A stretch of 64,000 bases of DNA from CALLJL01 sp964627255 (GTDB lineage Bacteria; Acidobacteriota; Aminicenantia; Aminicenantales; CALLJL01). How positions within the stretch are numbered: position 1 is the stretch's first letter; the number at the start of each line of letters is the position of its first letter. The notes under the pieces were generated by a model. The model was not told the DNA's origin and did no database searches. It saw only the letters and a program-made list of their open reading frames with translations. Where the stretch lies: assembly GCA_964627255.1 (NCBI GenBank), contig CAZVIN010000023.1, positions 33,513-97,512 of the forward strand, given 5' to 3'. The translations under genes were made by a program, and so were the position numbers. Below, in pieces: positions 9,041-17,082 of the stretch.

Positions 9041-10747
9041 TCAGCTTCCAACTCCAACCCTTTTCTTAGGATTAGATAAAACCTTGCCGGGTCTGGCGCC
9101 TGTATGTTCCCCATGCTCAATTACTACCTGACCGTTAACCAGAACATAATCAATCCCGACCGGATATTTTTCCGGCCCGGTGTAGGTAGCTAAATCCAAA
9201 ATTTTGTATGGGTCAAAAATGACGATGTCGGCCCAATAATCTGTCTGGAGAACGCCGCGGTCTTTGAGCCCCATTTTGGCCGCCGGTAACAAAGTAATTT
9301 TCTTTATGGCTTCAGGTAGGCTCAGGATTTTTTTCTCCCGCACATAGAACCCAAGAAACCGGGGAAAGGTGCCGTAATTACGCGGATGAGGGAGTCCGCG
9401 ATGGAGCGGACCATAGGGAGCTAAAGCTGAGCCGTCAGAGGCAATAATAACTAAGGGATGGCGAAGTACCGCTTCGGTGTTAGTGTCACTCATCCCAAAG
9501 CCAACAATCGAAACCTCGCCGTCCTCCTCCAGGAGTAAGTCACAACTGAAGTCAAAGGAGTCCTGTTTTCTCGATTTAGCGGCAGCCGCTATGTTTTGTC
9601 CGATTAAAGGCTTATTTTTCTCAGTTTTGAGGTCGACGACGACCACACTCTCCCAGGGCATCCCGCCTAATTTCTCCTCCACTTCTGGCCGCATTTTTTG
9701 CCTTTCCACGGCCGAGGCCATTTTTCTTAAAAACTCCTTAGCCCCTCCGGCCAGAGCCCAGTGGGGAAAGAACACGGTCAGACCAGTGCTATAAGCAGTA
9801 TAAGGGTAGGCATCAGCAGTGACGTCAATTCCCCGGGCATTTCCTTTCTCGATTAAATCAAAAAGGAACGGCATCTTCCACCAATTGCGTTGGCCACAGG
9901 CCTTAAGATGGCTGAGCTCGAGTGGCAGCTGAGCTTCTTTGGCTATCGAGATGGCCTCACTGACAGCTTCGATCACCTGATTATCCTCGCTGCGGACATG
10001 AGTGGCATAAAACCCGCCAAACTCGGCCACTACCCGGCAAAGCTCGATTATTTCCTCCCGCTCGGCAAACCCGCTTGGCGTGTATTCCAGACCGGTGGAA
10101 AGGCCAAAGGCTCCCTGCTCCATGGCGGCCGCGACTAATTCTTTCATTTTTTCTAATTCCGCAGCTGTCGGTCTTCTTCTCTCGTCCCCCATGACCAGGG
10201 ACCTCAGCGTGCCATGGCCAACTAAAGTGGCGTAGTTCAGGCTTATTCCCTGAGCTAACAATCTTTCCCGAAAACCAGCCAGGTCAATCCAGGTTGGTTT
10301 AAGCCCGAGGTCTCTCCAATATTGCTGAGCTTCCTCGCTTAATTCTGTCTTGAGCGGAAAATCAGAACTGCCGCAATTGCCGCCGAGTTCGGTTGTCACT
10401 CCCTGCCTTATTTTACTTTCAGCCTTGGGGTTGACCAGAAGCTCCAAGCCGCTGTGGGAGTGGATATCAATAAACCCGGGACAAACAACGCGGTCCGCAG
10501 CATCGATAATTTTTGCTGGTCGGCGGCTAATATCCTTGGCCAGCTGGCCGATAAATCTTATCTTTCCGTTGCTTACGCCAATATCTGCCTCAAAAGCCGG
10601 CTCTCCTAAGCCATTAATAATTGTTCCGTTCTGGATAATCAGGTCGAACTCCGGGGAAGGAGAACCAGGTTTTATCAAAAGGTAAGGAGAGAGAGCAGCC
10701 ACGGTCGCCATCCGACCGCTTAGTTCCAAGAATTGGCGGCGTTTCAT
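9041..10747 (-). CDS. Exported N-acyl-D-amino-acid deacylase (D-aminoacylase family)
   Basis: Amidohydrolase-superfamily enzyme of 568 residues that should remove acyl groups from N-acyl-D-amino acids. The metal-binding motif GFIDIHSHSG and the family signature QGVTTELGGNCG are clear, followed by THVRSED and LSHLKACG. The N-terminus KRRQFLELSG plus a hydrophobic stretch is a twin-arginine (Tat) export signal, so the folded, metallated enzyme probably works in the periplasm. Its ATG overlaps the stop of the upstream serine hydrolase by four bases (ATGA), indicating coupling. Dihydroorotase or hydantoinase function is less likely given the GNCG signature. Confidence 0.87.
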   Translation of the reverse strand: MKRRQFLELSGRMATVAALSPYLLIKPGSPSPEFDLIIQNGTIINGLGEPAFEADIGVSNGKIRFIGQLAKDISRRPAKIIDAADRVVCPGFIDIHSHSGLELLVNPKAESKIRQGVTTELGGNCGSSDFPLKTELSEEAQQYWRDLGLKPTWIDLAGFRERLLAQGISLNYATLVGHGTLRSLVMGDERRRPTAAELEKMKELVAAAMEQGAFGLSTGLEYTPSGFAEREEIIELCRVVAEFGGFYATHVRSEDNQVIEAVSEAISIAKEAQLPLELSHLKACGQRNWWKMPFLFDLIEKGNARGIDVTADAYPYTAYSTGLTVFFPHWALAGGAKEFLRKMASAVERQKMRPEVEEKLGGMPWESVVVVDLKTEKNKPLIGQNIAAAAKSRKQDSFDFSCDLLLEEDGEVSIVGFGMSDTNTEAVLRHPLVIIASDGSALAPYGPLHRGLPHPRNYGTFPRFLGFYVREKKILSLPEAIKKITLLPAAKMGLKDRGVLQTDYWADIVIFDPYKILDLATYTGPEKYPVGIDYVLVNGQVVIEHGEHTGARPGKVLSNPKKRVGVGS

Positions 10748-12429
10748 GGTCGTTGCTTCCGGACAAAAATAATATCGGCCGCCCGGCCAGCGCTTAAGGC
10801 CAAGCCCGTGATCTTTTTATTCTGACCACGCAGAAAGGTAAAATTCAAGCCATCGGCCGTGAATTCGTCTGGGGCCATCGGTTGGAGCGGCTCCTCAGGA
10901 GGATTGCGAAACTTGATTCTTAGCTTATCTTTATCAAGAAGAACTTGATAAACCGCCCCTAAAAGCTCTTCACTCTGGTAAAAGCCTTCGTATTCTTTAA
11001 GCGCAGCCACGGAAAGAGGCAGTAAAGGAGCGGCTTTGGTAAAGACTAATTTCTCCCCTTCCCTTCGGGAAACTTCCGCCCTCAGCCGGCCTTTTTCATC
11101 CTGAGAAAAAATAAGCGTGACTAAGGAATCATTTATTATGGCCTGAAAAGTGCTCTCGCTCACGGGCGTCAGCAGGAATTCCTGGCGGCCAAGCCTTGCC
11201 TTCAGTTTCTCTTTTTCCACTGTAATGTTCAGCCACACACCGAATTTGGCTTCTTTATAATTGCCGCTTTTCTCCTGGAGTACTTTCTCAGGCAAAGGAA
11301 AAGGCTTAATCTCTTGAGGTTTCGCCTTAGGAGCTTCTTCTTTAAAATAATCCACCAAGTAAATATCGGCAATTTTAAGGCTTATAGCGGAAGGGTTAAA
11401 AGTGCTCAGGTTAGAAAGGCAGATAACAGAAAATCTTTGGTCTGGAAAGCGAAGCAGGTTTGCCCGGTATCCCGCCCAGGAGCCTCCGTGGCTCACCGTT
11501 CTCAGCCCCCGATAACTGCTGATTACTAAGCCGAAAGCATAATCTATTTTCTGGCCATTATTTAAAATGCCCTGGGTGTGGAGGAGGTCCATTAATTCTC
11601 GGCCCAGTGAGAAATTATAAAAAGCTTGGTCCCAGAGGTAAAGGTCCTCAACCGTCGTGTAGACATTGCCGTCGCCCACTTCATCCCAGTTGCTTAAGTC
11701 AAGCCGAAAGCCTTCTCCCTTGGGCGAATATCCCGAGGCTCGGTTTTTGATTATTTGGGAATGGTCATCCTGGAAGAGAGTATTTTTCATCCCCAAAGGC
11801 CGAAAAATGTTTTCCTGAGCAAACTGGTTGAGGCTCTGGCCGGAAACTCTTTCTACAATCAAGCCCAAAAGAAAATAACCGGTGTTCGTATATGAATATT
11901 CCTCGCCAGGCAGATAATTGAGGTTTTTCTGCCGGCAGATAACGGCGAGAGCTTCTTCCACAGTCGGACAATCAGCGTCCGGCCGAAACCCGGCCAAAGA
12001 AAGGAGGACGTTATAATCCCGCAGGCCGCTGGTATGATGCAGGAGGTGACGAATTGTGAGGGGCCGTTCGTAGGTCGGAAGTTCAGGAATGTATTTCCGG
12101 ACGTCGTCATCAAGCGACAGCTTCCCTCGCAGAGCCAGAAGCGCCACGCAGGCCGCCGTAAATTGCTTAGAGACTGAACCGATGTCGAAAACCTTAGAAG
12201 GGGTCATAACCAGGTCGTCTTCCAGCTTGGCCATCCCATAACCGCGCTCATAAATGATTTTGCCGTCCTTGATGACCGCCAGAGCAGCTCCCGGGCTATC
12301 AGTCCTATCCCACGGGGCAAAAAGCTTGTCCACTTGCTTCGTCTTTTCGTCAGCCAAGCCTAAATTAAGGAAAATTAAGAGCCAACAGAAAACAAAACAA
12401 GTTAGGCGAAGAAGACGGAAACGCGCCAT
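10744..12429 (-). CDS. Serine hydrolase, class C beta-lactamase / D-peptidase family
   Basis: Secreted penicillin-binding-fold hydrolase of about 561 residues. It shows a signal peptide, the S85-V-S-K88 catalytic motif, Y180-T-N182 and H314-G-G, then a C-terminal beta-rich domain of unknown use. The family includes D-aminopeptidases, DD-peptidases, esterases and beta-lactamases; the downstream D-aminoacylase favours action on D-amino-acid peptides or amides. The start was set at ATG 12429 because AGGAGG is five bases away; the adjacent GTG at 12432 would be only two bases from it. First gene of the operon with the D-aminoacylase and the sulfatase-like gene. Confidence 0.85.
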   Translation of the reverse strand: MARFRLLRLTCFVFCWLLIFLNLGLADEKTKQVDKLFAPWDRTDSPGAALAVIKDGKIIYERGYGMAKLEDDLVMTPSKVFDIGSVSKQFTAACVALLALRGKLSLDDDVRKYIPELPTYERPLTIRHLLHHTSGLRDYNVLLSLAGFRPDADCPTVEEALAVICRQKNLNYLPGEEYSYTNTGYFLLGLIVERVSGQSLNQFAQENIFRPLGMKNTLFQDDHSQIIKNRASGYSPKGEGFRLDLSNWDEVGDGNVYTTVEDLYLWDQAFYNFSLGRELMDLLHTQGILNNGQKIDYAFGLVISSYRGLRTVSHGGSWAGYRANLLRFPDQRFSVICLSNLSTFNPSAISLKIADIYLVDYFKEEAPKAKPQEIKPFPLPEKVLQEKSGNYKEAKFGVWLNITVEKEKLKARLGRQEFLLTPVSESTFQAIINDSLVTLIFSQDEKGRLRAEVSRREGEKLVFTKAAPLLPLSVAALKEYEGFYQSEELLGAVYQVLLDKDKLRIKFRNPPEEPLQPMAPDEFTADGLNFTFLRGQNKKITGLALSAGRAADIIFVRKQRP

Positions 12430-12738
12430 CACGACCTCCTTTTGTTTCTTATTTTATGCTCTCCTTTTTTATTCATTTTATCTGGGCCGATTTAAAAGAT
12501 GACCTATTACTCATATCCTTATTCAGGGCAAAAAATTAAACCGACCGGATAATCATAAAAACCTGCAAAATAGCCTTCGGCGATTTTCCGGCGGCCATTT
12601 TTTTCTTATCATTAACATTGCGCCAGCTGAAAGTCAAAACTCAACTTAGAGATGTTTACATTTTATTAAAATGAGTAGATTATGGTGGCCTTCTTAAAGT
12701 ACAATAAGGCTAATCATGGATAAATTTTGGGAGGTGCA
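12430..12738. other. Divergent intergenic region, no gene
   Basis: Spacer between the serine hydrolase operon and the LolA-like gene. It contains a plus-strand promoter candidate (12655-12683) and a GC-rich patch followed by seven T (near 12575-12604) that could be a weak terminator. No coding frame is supported. Confidence 0.55.
12655..12683 (+). promoter_or_regulatory. Candidate promoter of LolA-like gene
   Basis: TTTACA, 17 bases, GATTAT; five and four matches to the sigma-70 boxes. The leader would be about 50 bases and ends with GGGAGG before the ATG. Confidence 0.4.
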
Positions 12739-13458
12739 ATGAGACGCTTAAGCTTAATCGTGGTGACCTTATTTTTATCGCTGACTCTTTCGGGGCAGAC
12801 AGCCGATGAGGTCAGGGCTAAATGGATTGAAGCTCAGGGAGGGGCCAAAGCTTTAGAAGCCATCAAAGACACAACGATAAACGGAACGATGGAGCTTATT
12901 CAGATGGGCCTGAGCGCGAACTTCACGCTTTACCAAAAAGAGCCGAATAAAATGAGGATAGATATCGAAATAATGGGGATGAATATTACCCAGGTCTTTG
13001 ACGGCGAGAGAGCCTGGTTTACCAACCCCCAAACAGGCAACATCGAGGAAATGCCCGAAACCCAGAGTCGGGAATTTGCGCGCCAAGCCATGGGCAATGA
13101 TTCGCTCCTTCATCCCGAAAAATACGGCATTACTTATACTTTTAAGGGGAAAGAGAAAATAAACGACGTGGAATATCTGGTGATGCAGCAAACCTTTAGT
13201 GATGGGACCGTGGTAGACGTTTATATCGACCCAAAAACTTACCTCTCGGTCAAAACTAAGGGCAAAACCATTAATTCTCTAACCGGCCTGCCAGTGGAGG
13301 CAGAAACCTTTCAGTCTGATTATAAAAAAATAGACGGCACACTTATCCCTCATCAGATGACTACTTATTATGACGGCCAGGAATTTCAGCGGATGACCAT
13401 CACTCGCGTCGTTTATAATACCGGGCTTGACGACTCCCTCTTTATCATCCGCAAATAA
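12739..13458 (+). CDS. Secreted LolA/LppX-fold protein (outer-membrane lipoprotein-sorting-like)
   Basis: Exported protein of 239 residues with a signal peptide ending near LTLSGQ. The body (repeated amphipathic strands such as NKMRIDIEIMGMNITQVFDGERAWFT split across the domain, and TVVDVYIDPKTYLSVK) resembles the LolA/LppX/RseB half-barrel group usually annotated as outer-membrane lipoprotein-sorting protein. It probably binds a lipid or lipoprotein in the periplasm, but no ligand residue can be named. The ATG at 12739 was preferred to a TTG at 12727 because GGAGG precedes it and the signal peptide then starts MRRLSL. It ends 12 bases from the convergent oxidoreductase gene. Confidence 0.7.
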   Translation: MRRLSLIVVTLFLSLTLSGQTADEVRAKWIEAQGGAKALEAIKDTTINGTMELIQMGLSANFTLYQKEPNKMRIDIEIMGMNITQVFDGERAWFTNPQTGNIEEMPETQSREFARQAMGNDSLLHPEKYGITYTFKGKEKINDVEYLVMQQTFSDGTVVDVYIDPKTYLSVKTKGKTINSLTGLPVEAETFQSDYKKIDGTLIPHQMTTYYDGQEFQRMTITRVVYNTGLDDSLFIIRK

Positions 13459-13470
13459 CGAAATAGTTGA

Positions 13471-14385
13471 TTAAATCTCGGCTTGACGTAAAACAGTATA
13501 GGCCAGCTTGAGAGCCCGCAAACCTTCCTCTCCGGACACTTTGCTCAGAGTACCATTTTGAATGCAGGTTAGGAAATTTTGTAATTCCTTTTTCAGCGGC
13601 TCTTCTTTCTGGATGCGCAACGTTTTGATATCAGTCTGCCGGCCGTTCAGCGGAAAGACTTTAACCTCCTGGTCAATATAATCAACCGAGTAATACACAG
13701 TCGGCTCAAATATTCTTAGTTTCCTCACTTTTCCCTGGTGAACCCGGCTGGCTGTCAAGTTGGCCACACAGCCTGATTCAAACTCAATCCGGGCGTTGGC
13801 AATATCAATTTTTTCCGAAAGAACATATATTCCTGAAGACCGAACGGTTTTAACTTCGTCCCGGATAAGGGCCAGGATTATGTCCAGGTCATGAATCATC
13901 AGGTCGAGGACAACGTCGATATCAAGAGAGCGAGCCGAAAAGGACCCCAGCCTTTGGACTTCGATAAACCGCGGCTCGCCAATGATATTCTCGACGGCTT
14001 CTACCGCGGGGTTAAAACGTTCCAAGTGACCCACCTGGAGGATTAACCCTTTTTCCTTGGCGGTGGCGACTAATTTTTCTCCCTGCTCAATGGTTTCCGT
14101 GATGGGTTTCTCGACTAAAACGTGCTTTCCTTCCTGCAGTAAATGCATGGCAATGGAGAAATGTTCAGAAGTGGGAGTAGAGACGATAGCGGCATCAATT
14201 TCATCCAGCATTTCTTCATAGCTCTGATAATAGGGAACACCATGACGGTTGCCGATTTGGAGGGCCTTTTTGAAATCAATATCAGCCACACCCTTTAATT
14301 CTGCCTGCTCAAGGTAAGAAAGAATTCGGGCGTGCTGGGTGCCGAGATAGCCCACCCCGATAATCCCGATACGAACTTTATCCAT
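13471..14385 (-). CDS. Gfo/Idh/MocA-family NAD(P)-dependent oxidoreductase in lipid A operon
   Basis: Cytoplasmic Rossmann oxidoreductase of 304 residues acting on a sugar or sugar nucleotide. The N-terminus has the dinucleotide-binding GIIGVGYLG, followed by the family motif VEKPI and DLMIHDLDI. The start at 14385 places the Rossmann motif at the N-terminus; an in-frame upstream ATG at 14472 would add 29 basic residues lying over lpxI. The chosen start overlaps the lpxI stop by eight bases. GnnA, which oxidises UDP-GlcNAc at C3 for amide-linked lipid A, belongs to this family and also sits beside lpxA, so a lipid A role is plausible; no GnnB-like aminotransferase is nearby, so the substrate remains open. 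Confidence 0.8.
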   Translation of the reverse strand: MDKVRIGIIGVGYLGTQHARILSYLEQAELKGVADIDFKKALQIGNRHGVPYYQSYEEMLDEIDAAIVSTPTSEHFSIAMHLLQEGKHVLVEKPITETIEQGEKLVATAKEKGLILQVGHLERFNPAVEAVENIIGEPRFIEVQRLGSFSARSLDIDVVLDLMIHDLDIILALIRDEVKTVRSSGIYVLSEKIDIANARIEFESGCVANLTASRVHQGKVRKLRIFEPTVYYSVDYIDQEVKVFPLNGRQTDIKTLRIQKEEPLKKELQNFLTCIQNGTLSKVSGEEGLRALKLAYTVLRQAEI

Positions 14386-15214
14386 CTCCGCCTTCTTCGC
14401 CTTTATTTCTTTCTCGAACCAAAACAGCCAGGCCGGCTTCAGCCGCAATTTTGAGCGCTTCTTCCCGGCCAAAAAAGGCGACTCGGCCGGCCTCTAAGCC
14501 TAAGCACGAGGCCTTCCCCGCCACGAGTCGACGCACCGTCTCCGGACCAATAGCCGGCAAATCAACGGCCGTTTTCTGCTGACTCCGACCAACCTTGACC
14601 ACAGAAAACCCCGGTCCAGCCATGGCGGCTGCTCGCTCAATCATCTTATCCGTCCCTTCCAGGGCTTCAACCGCCACCACGACTCTTTTTTTTACTGCGA
14701 CTACCTGGCCAATTTCAAGGTCGGCAAGTTTACCGGCTAAACCGAAGGCTAATTCCACATCCGCTAATGTTTCCGCCGTAGGCACATTCGGCGTCAAAAA
14801 GCCGGGCGAGCAAAGAAAGGGTTGAAAAAAAGGTGTCGGGTCGAGCACCTCAATCCCTTGCCGGCGCAGAAGCCGAATAAAACTCTCGATGACGCTCGAG
14901 GCGTCGCGAGCGGGGAGATGGGAAAGAAGTTCTCGAGCTAAGGAATCAAGCTTTTCGACCTTGAGGAGCCACTCGGGGCTGACTTTGCCGGTCAGAAGGG
15001 CTTGTTTAATTTTATTAGCCTGGAAAAAGTGAATTATTCTGGCTACTTCACCCGCTGAAACCGTCTCATACCGTTCGGCTAAAGAAGCCAGGTCGGGGTT
15101 AACCTCCGCTTCAACGGCCAGGACAAACAATTCTTTTCCCTGATTCTTTAGTTCCTTGGCCACAAGATAGGGAAAGAGGCCGGTGCCGGCAATTATTCCA
15201 ACTCGGTTTCCCAC
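14378..15214 (-). CDS. lpxI: UDP-2,3-diacylglucosamine pyrophosphatase LpxI
   Basis: Peripheral inner-membrane/cytoplasmic enzyme of 278 residues that hydrolyses UDP-2,3-diacylglucosamine to lipid X and UMP in lipid A synthesis; LpxI replaces LpxH in many lineages. Recognised by the N-terminal IAGTGLFPYLVA, VAVKKRVVVAVEALEGTDKMIERA split over the C-domain, and DLPAIGPETV. Length matches the family (about 270-280). The start is GTG, 22 bases inside the end of lpxA. It is followed with an eight-base overlap by the Gfo/Idh gene, so lpxA, lpxI and the oxidoreductase form a coupled set. Confidence 0.9.
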   Translation of the reverse strand: MGNRVGIIAGTGLFPYLVAKELKNQGKELFVLAVEAEVNPDLASLAERYETVSAGEVARIIHFFQANKIKQALLTGKVSPEWLLKVEKLDSLARELLSHLPARDASSVIESFIRLLRRQGIEVLDPTPFFQPFLCSPGFLTPNVPTAETLADVELAFGLAGKLADLEIGQVVAVKKRVVVAVEALEGTDKMIERAAAMAGPGFSVVKVGRSQQKTAVDLPAIGPETVRRLVAGKASCLGLEAGRVAFFGREEALKIAAEAGLAVLVRERNKGEEGGDG

Positions 15215-16017
15215 TCTTCTGCTACCTTCTTAATAATGCCGCGGCGGCTGCCGGCGATAAAATTGAGAATTTCTTCCCGGTCCGAGTCAGGCTCGATTTC
15301 CTGCTTGACCTTTTCCACCGCCTGGCTGGTATTAAGGTCAGAATAAAAAATAATTTTAATCATTTCCTTAATTTTCTGAATTCTCTCTCGCGGAAAACCA
15401 TTCCGGCGGAGGCCGATGGCATTAACCCCGTAGAATTTAACTGGCCTCATCCCGGCCACTCGACAGAAAGGAAGAACATCCTGGGTAATAACCGTAAAGC
15501 CGCCGACAAAAGCTAACTTGCCAATCCGGCAGAACTGATGGACACCAGAAAAGGCACCCACAGTGGCGCCGTCGTCAACCTGAACATGGCCGCCCAGAGT
15601 GGCCGCATTGATAAAAATGGTTTTATTGCCCACTTGACAATCATGGGCGATATGGGAATAGGCCATGAAATAATTGTCATCACCAATCCGCGTGACTCCG
15701 CCGCCTTTAACCGTACCCCGGTGAACCGTGATAAACTCGCGAAAAATATTGCGGCGACCGATGATAACCTGGGTTGGCTCGCCCTTATAACTGATATCCT
15801 GAGGTTCAGTGCCGATAACGCAAAAGGGCGAAAAGAAACAATCAGCCCCAATTTCCGTTTTTCCCTTGACCGTGACGTGGGCTTCCAGCCGCGCCCCGCG
15901 ATGGATGCGTACTCCCTCTTCAACTAAACAATAAGGTCCGATGATAACGCCGCCTGCTAATTCCGCCTTGGGATGGACCGAAGCGGTAGGATGAATGATA
16001 ATTTCATCCGAGCTCAT
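15193..16017 (-). CDS. lpxA: Acyl-ACP:UDP-GlcNAc O-acyltransferase LpxA
   Basis: First enzyme of lipid A biosynthesis, a cytoplasmic trimeric left-handed parallel beta-helix of 274 residues. Hexapeptide repeats run from about residue 8 to 190; FREFITVHRGT and the catalytic histidine context SHIAHDCQVG are typical, and the C-terminal helical part (VNAIGLRRNGFPRERI) matches LpxA. It overlaps the fabZ stop by 14 bases. If the neighbouring Gfo/Idh protein is a GnnA, the acceptor would be the 3-amino sugar nucleotide; the sequence alone does not decide this. Confidence 0.95.
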   Translation of the reverse strand: MSSDEIIIHPTASVHPKAELAGGVIIGPYCLVEEGVRIHRGARLEAHVTVKGKTEIGADCFFSPFCVIGTEPQDISYKGEPTQVIIGRRNIFREFITVHRGTVKGGGVTRIGDDNYFMAYSHIAHDCQVGNKTIFINAATLGGHVQVDDGATVGAFSGVHQFCRIGKLAFVGGFTVITQDVLPFCRVAGMRPVKFYGVNAIGLRRNGFPRERIQKIKEMIKIIFYSDLNTSQAVEKVKQEIEPDSDREEILNFIAGSRRGIIKKVAEEWETELE

Positions 16018-16456
16018 CTAATTCGTCAACGCTTAAGATTGAGGCTAGGATTTCGGCTTCGGCCACCAGCTCTTCTCCCACCAACGCCCTGGCTCTTAAT
16101 TGACAAAACTTCTGCCGCACTTTGACGAGCTCCGCCTCGAGACGAAGCGTGTCACCGGGCACAACGGCCCGGCGAAAGCGGGCGTTGTCAATTTTGCTGA
16201 GGAGGACAAACTTGTCTTCCGGTTCAGGAAGGGAATGGTAGAGTAGAATTCCGCCGCACTGGGCCATGGCTTCAATAATCAGAACTCCAGGCATGATTTT
16301 GCGGCCGGGAAAATGACCTTGAAAGTGGGGTTCATTGACCGTGACGCTTTTTATCCCCACTATCGACTTCCCCTTTTCCATTTGGACCACCCGGTCCACC
16401 AAAAGAAACGGGTAGCGGTGAGGAAGAAACTTAGCAATTGCCTCGACCTTAATCAT
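16004..16456 (-). CDS. fabZ: 3-hydroxyacyl-ACP dehydratase FabZ
   Basis: Hot-dog-fold dehydratase of type II fatty acid synthesis, 150 residues. Motifs PHRYPFLLVDRV (with the catalytic His), GHFPGRKIMPGV and IEAMAQ are intact. It shares the 3-hydroxyacyl-ACP pool with LpxA, which explains the conserved adjacency. It lies 44 bases after ompH; in many diderms lpxD sits between these two genes but is absent here. Confidence 0.95.
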   Translation of the reverse strand: MIKVEAIAKFLPHRYPFLLVDRVVQMEKGKSIVGIKSVTVNEPHFQGHFPGRKIMPGVLIIEAMAQCGGILLYHSLPEPEDKFVLLSKIDNARFRRAVVPGDTLRLEAELVKVRQKFCQLRARALVGEELVAEAEILASILSVDELDELG

Positions 16457-16500
16457 TCTTTATTTCAATTGAGCCAATTTATTCAGGAAGCCAACAGGGC

Positions 16501-17034
16501 CTACTTGGCTTTTGTCTTGATGGCGTCATAGCGTTTAATAACTTCTTCCGTAATGTCGATGGTCGGGTTGAAATAAACTGCGCCGCTGCGGGCCAAGTCG
16601 AAGATTAAATCAAGCCCTTTTTCCTTCCCTATTTGCTCAATAATGGGAATCAATTCATTCTGCAGTCGGGTGTAAAGCCGATACTGAAGCTCTTGCATAT
16701 CACGGGCCATGTCCTCAGAAAGCCGGGTCCTTTCCGTCCTCTTCTTAGTCAGGTCAGAGTTGAGCTGAAGGGCCGCCTCCTCAGTTAGGGTAATCCGCTG
16801 GGTGTTAAGCCTGGTTTCGAGCTTGCGGATCTCTTCATCCAGCTTGGCCAGTTGGTCTTGATTCTTTTTATCCTGATCCTGAAGCTGGGCAATAACTCTC
16901 TTACCTTCGACCGACTTTTCCAGGACATCTTGGGAGTTAACTACACCGATCTTGCTTTGAGCTTGAGCCAAAGAAAAAGTGCTCAAAACAAAGGCCAAAG
17001 CTACGGCCATCAGGGAAAATTTTTTCCTCTTCAT
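16501..17034 (-). CDS. ompH: Periplasmic chaperone OmpH/Skp
   Basis: Skp/OmpH family chaperone of 177 residues that escorts unfolded outer-membrane proteins to BamA. A clear signal peptide ends in AQA before QSKIGVVNSQDVL; the middle (about 50-120) is a long charged coiled coil typical of the Skp arms; the end returns to the body domain (GLDLIFD). AGGAGG lies seven bases before the ATG. It follows bamA by 48 bases and is surely co-transcribed with it. Confidence 0.92.
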   Translation of the reverse strand: MKRKKFSLMAVALAFVLSTFSLAQAQSKIGVVNSQDVLEKSVEGKRVIAQLQDQDKKNQDQLAKLDEEIRKLETRLNTQRITLTEEAALQLNSDLTKKRTERTRLSEDMARDMQELQYRLYTRLQNELIPIIEQIGKEKGLDLIFDLARSGAVYFNPTIDITEEVIKRYDAIKTKAK

Positions 17035-17082
17035 CTTTATGCCTCCTTTGTCACCTGATATCAGGCGAATTTGTTCCCTTCC

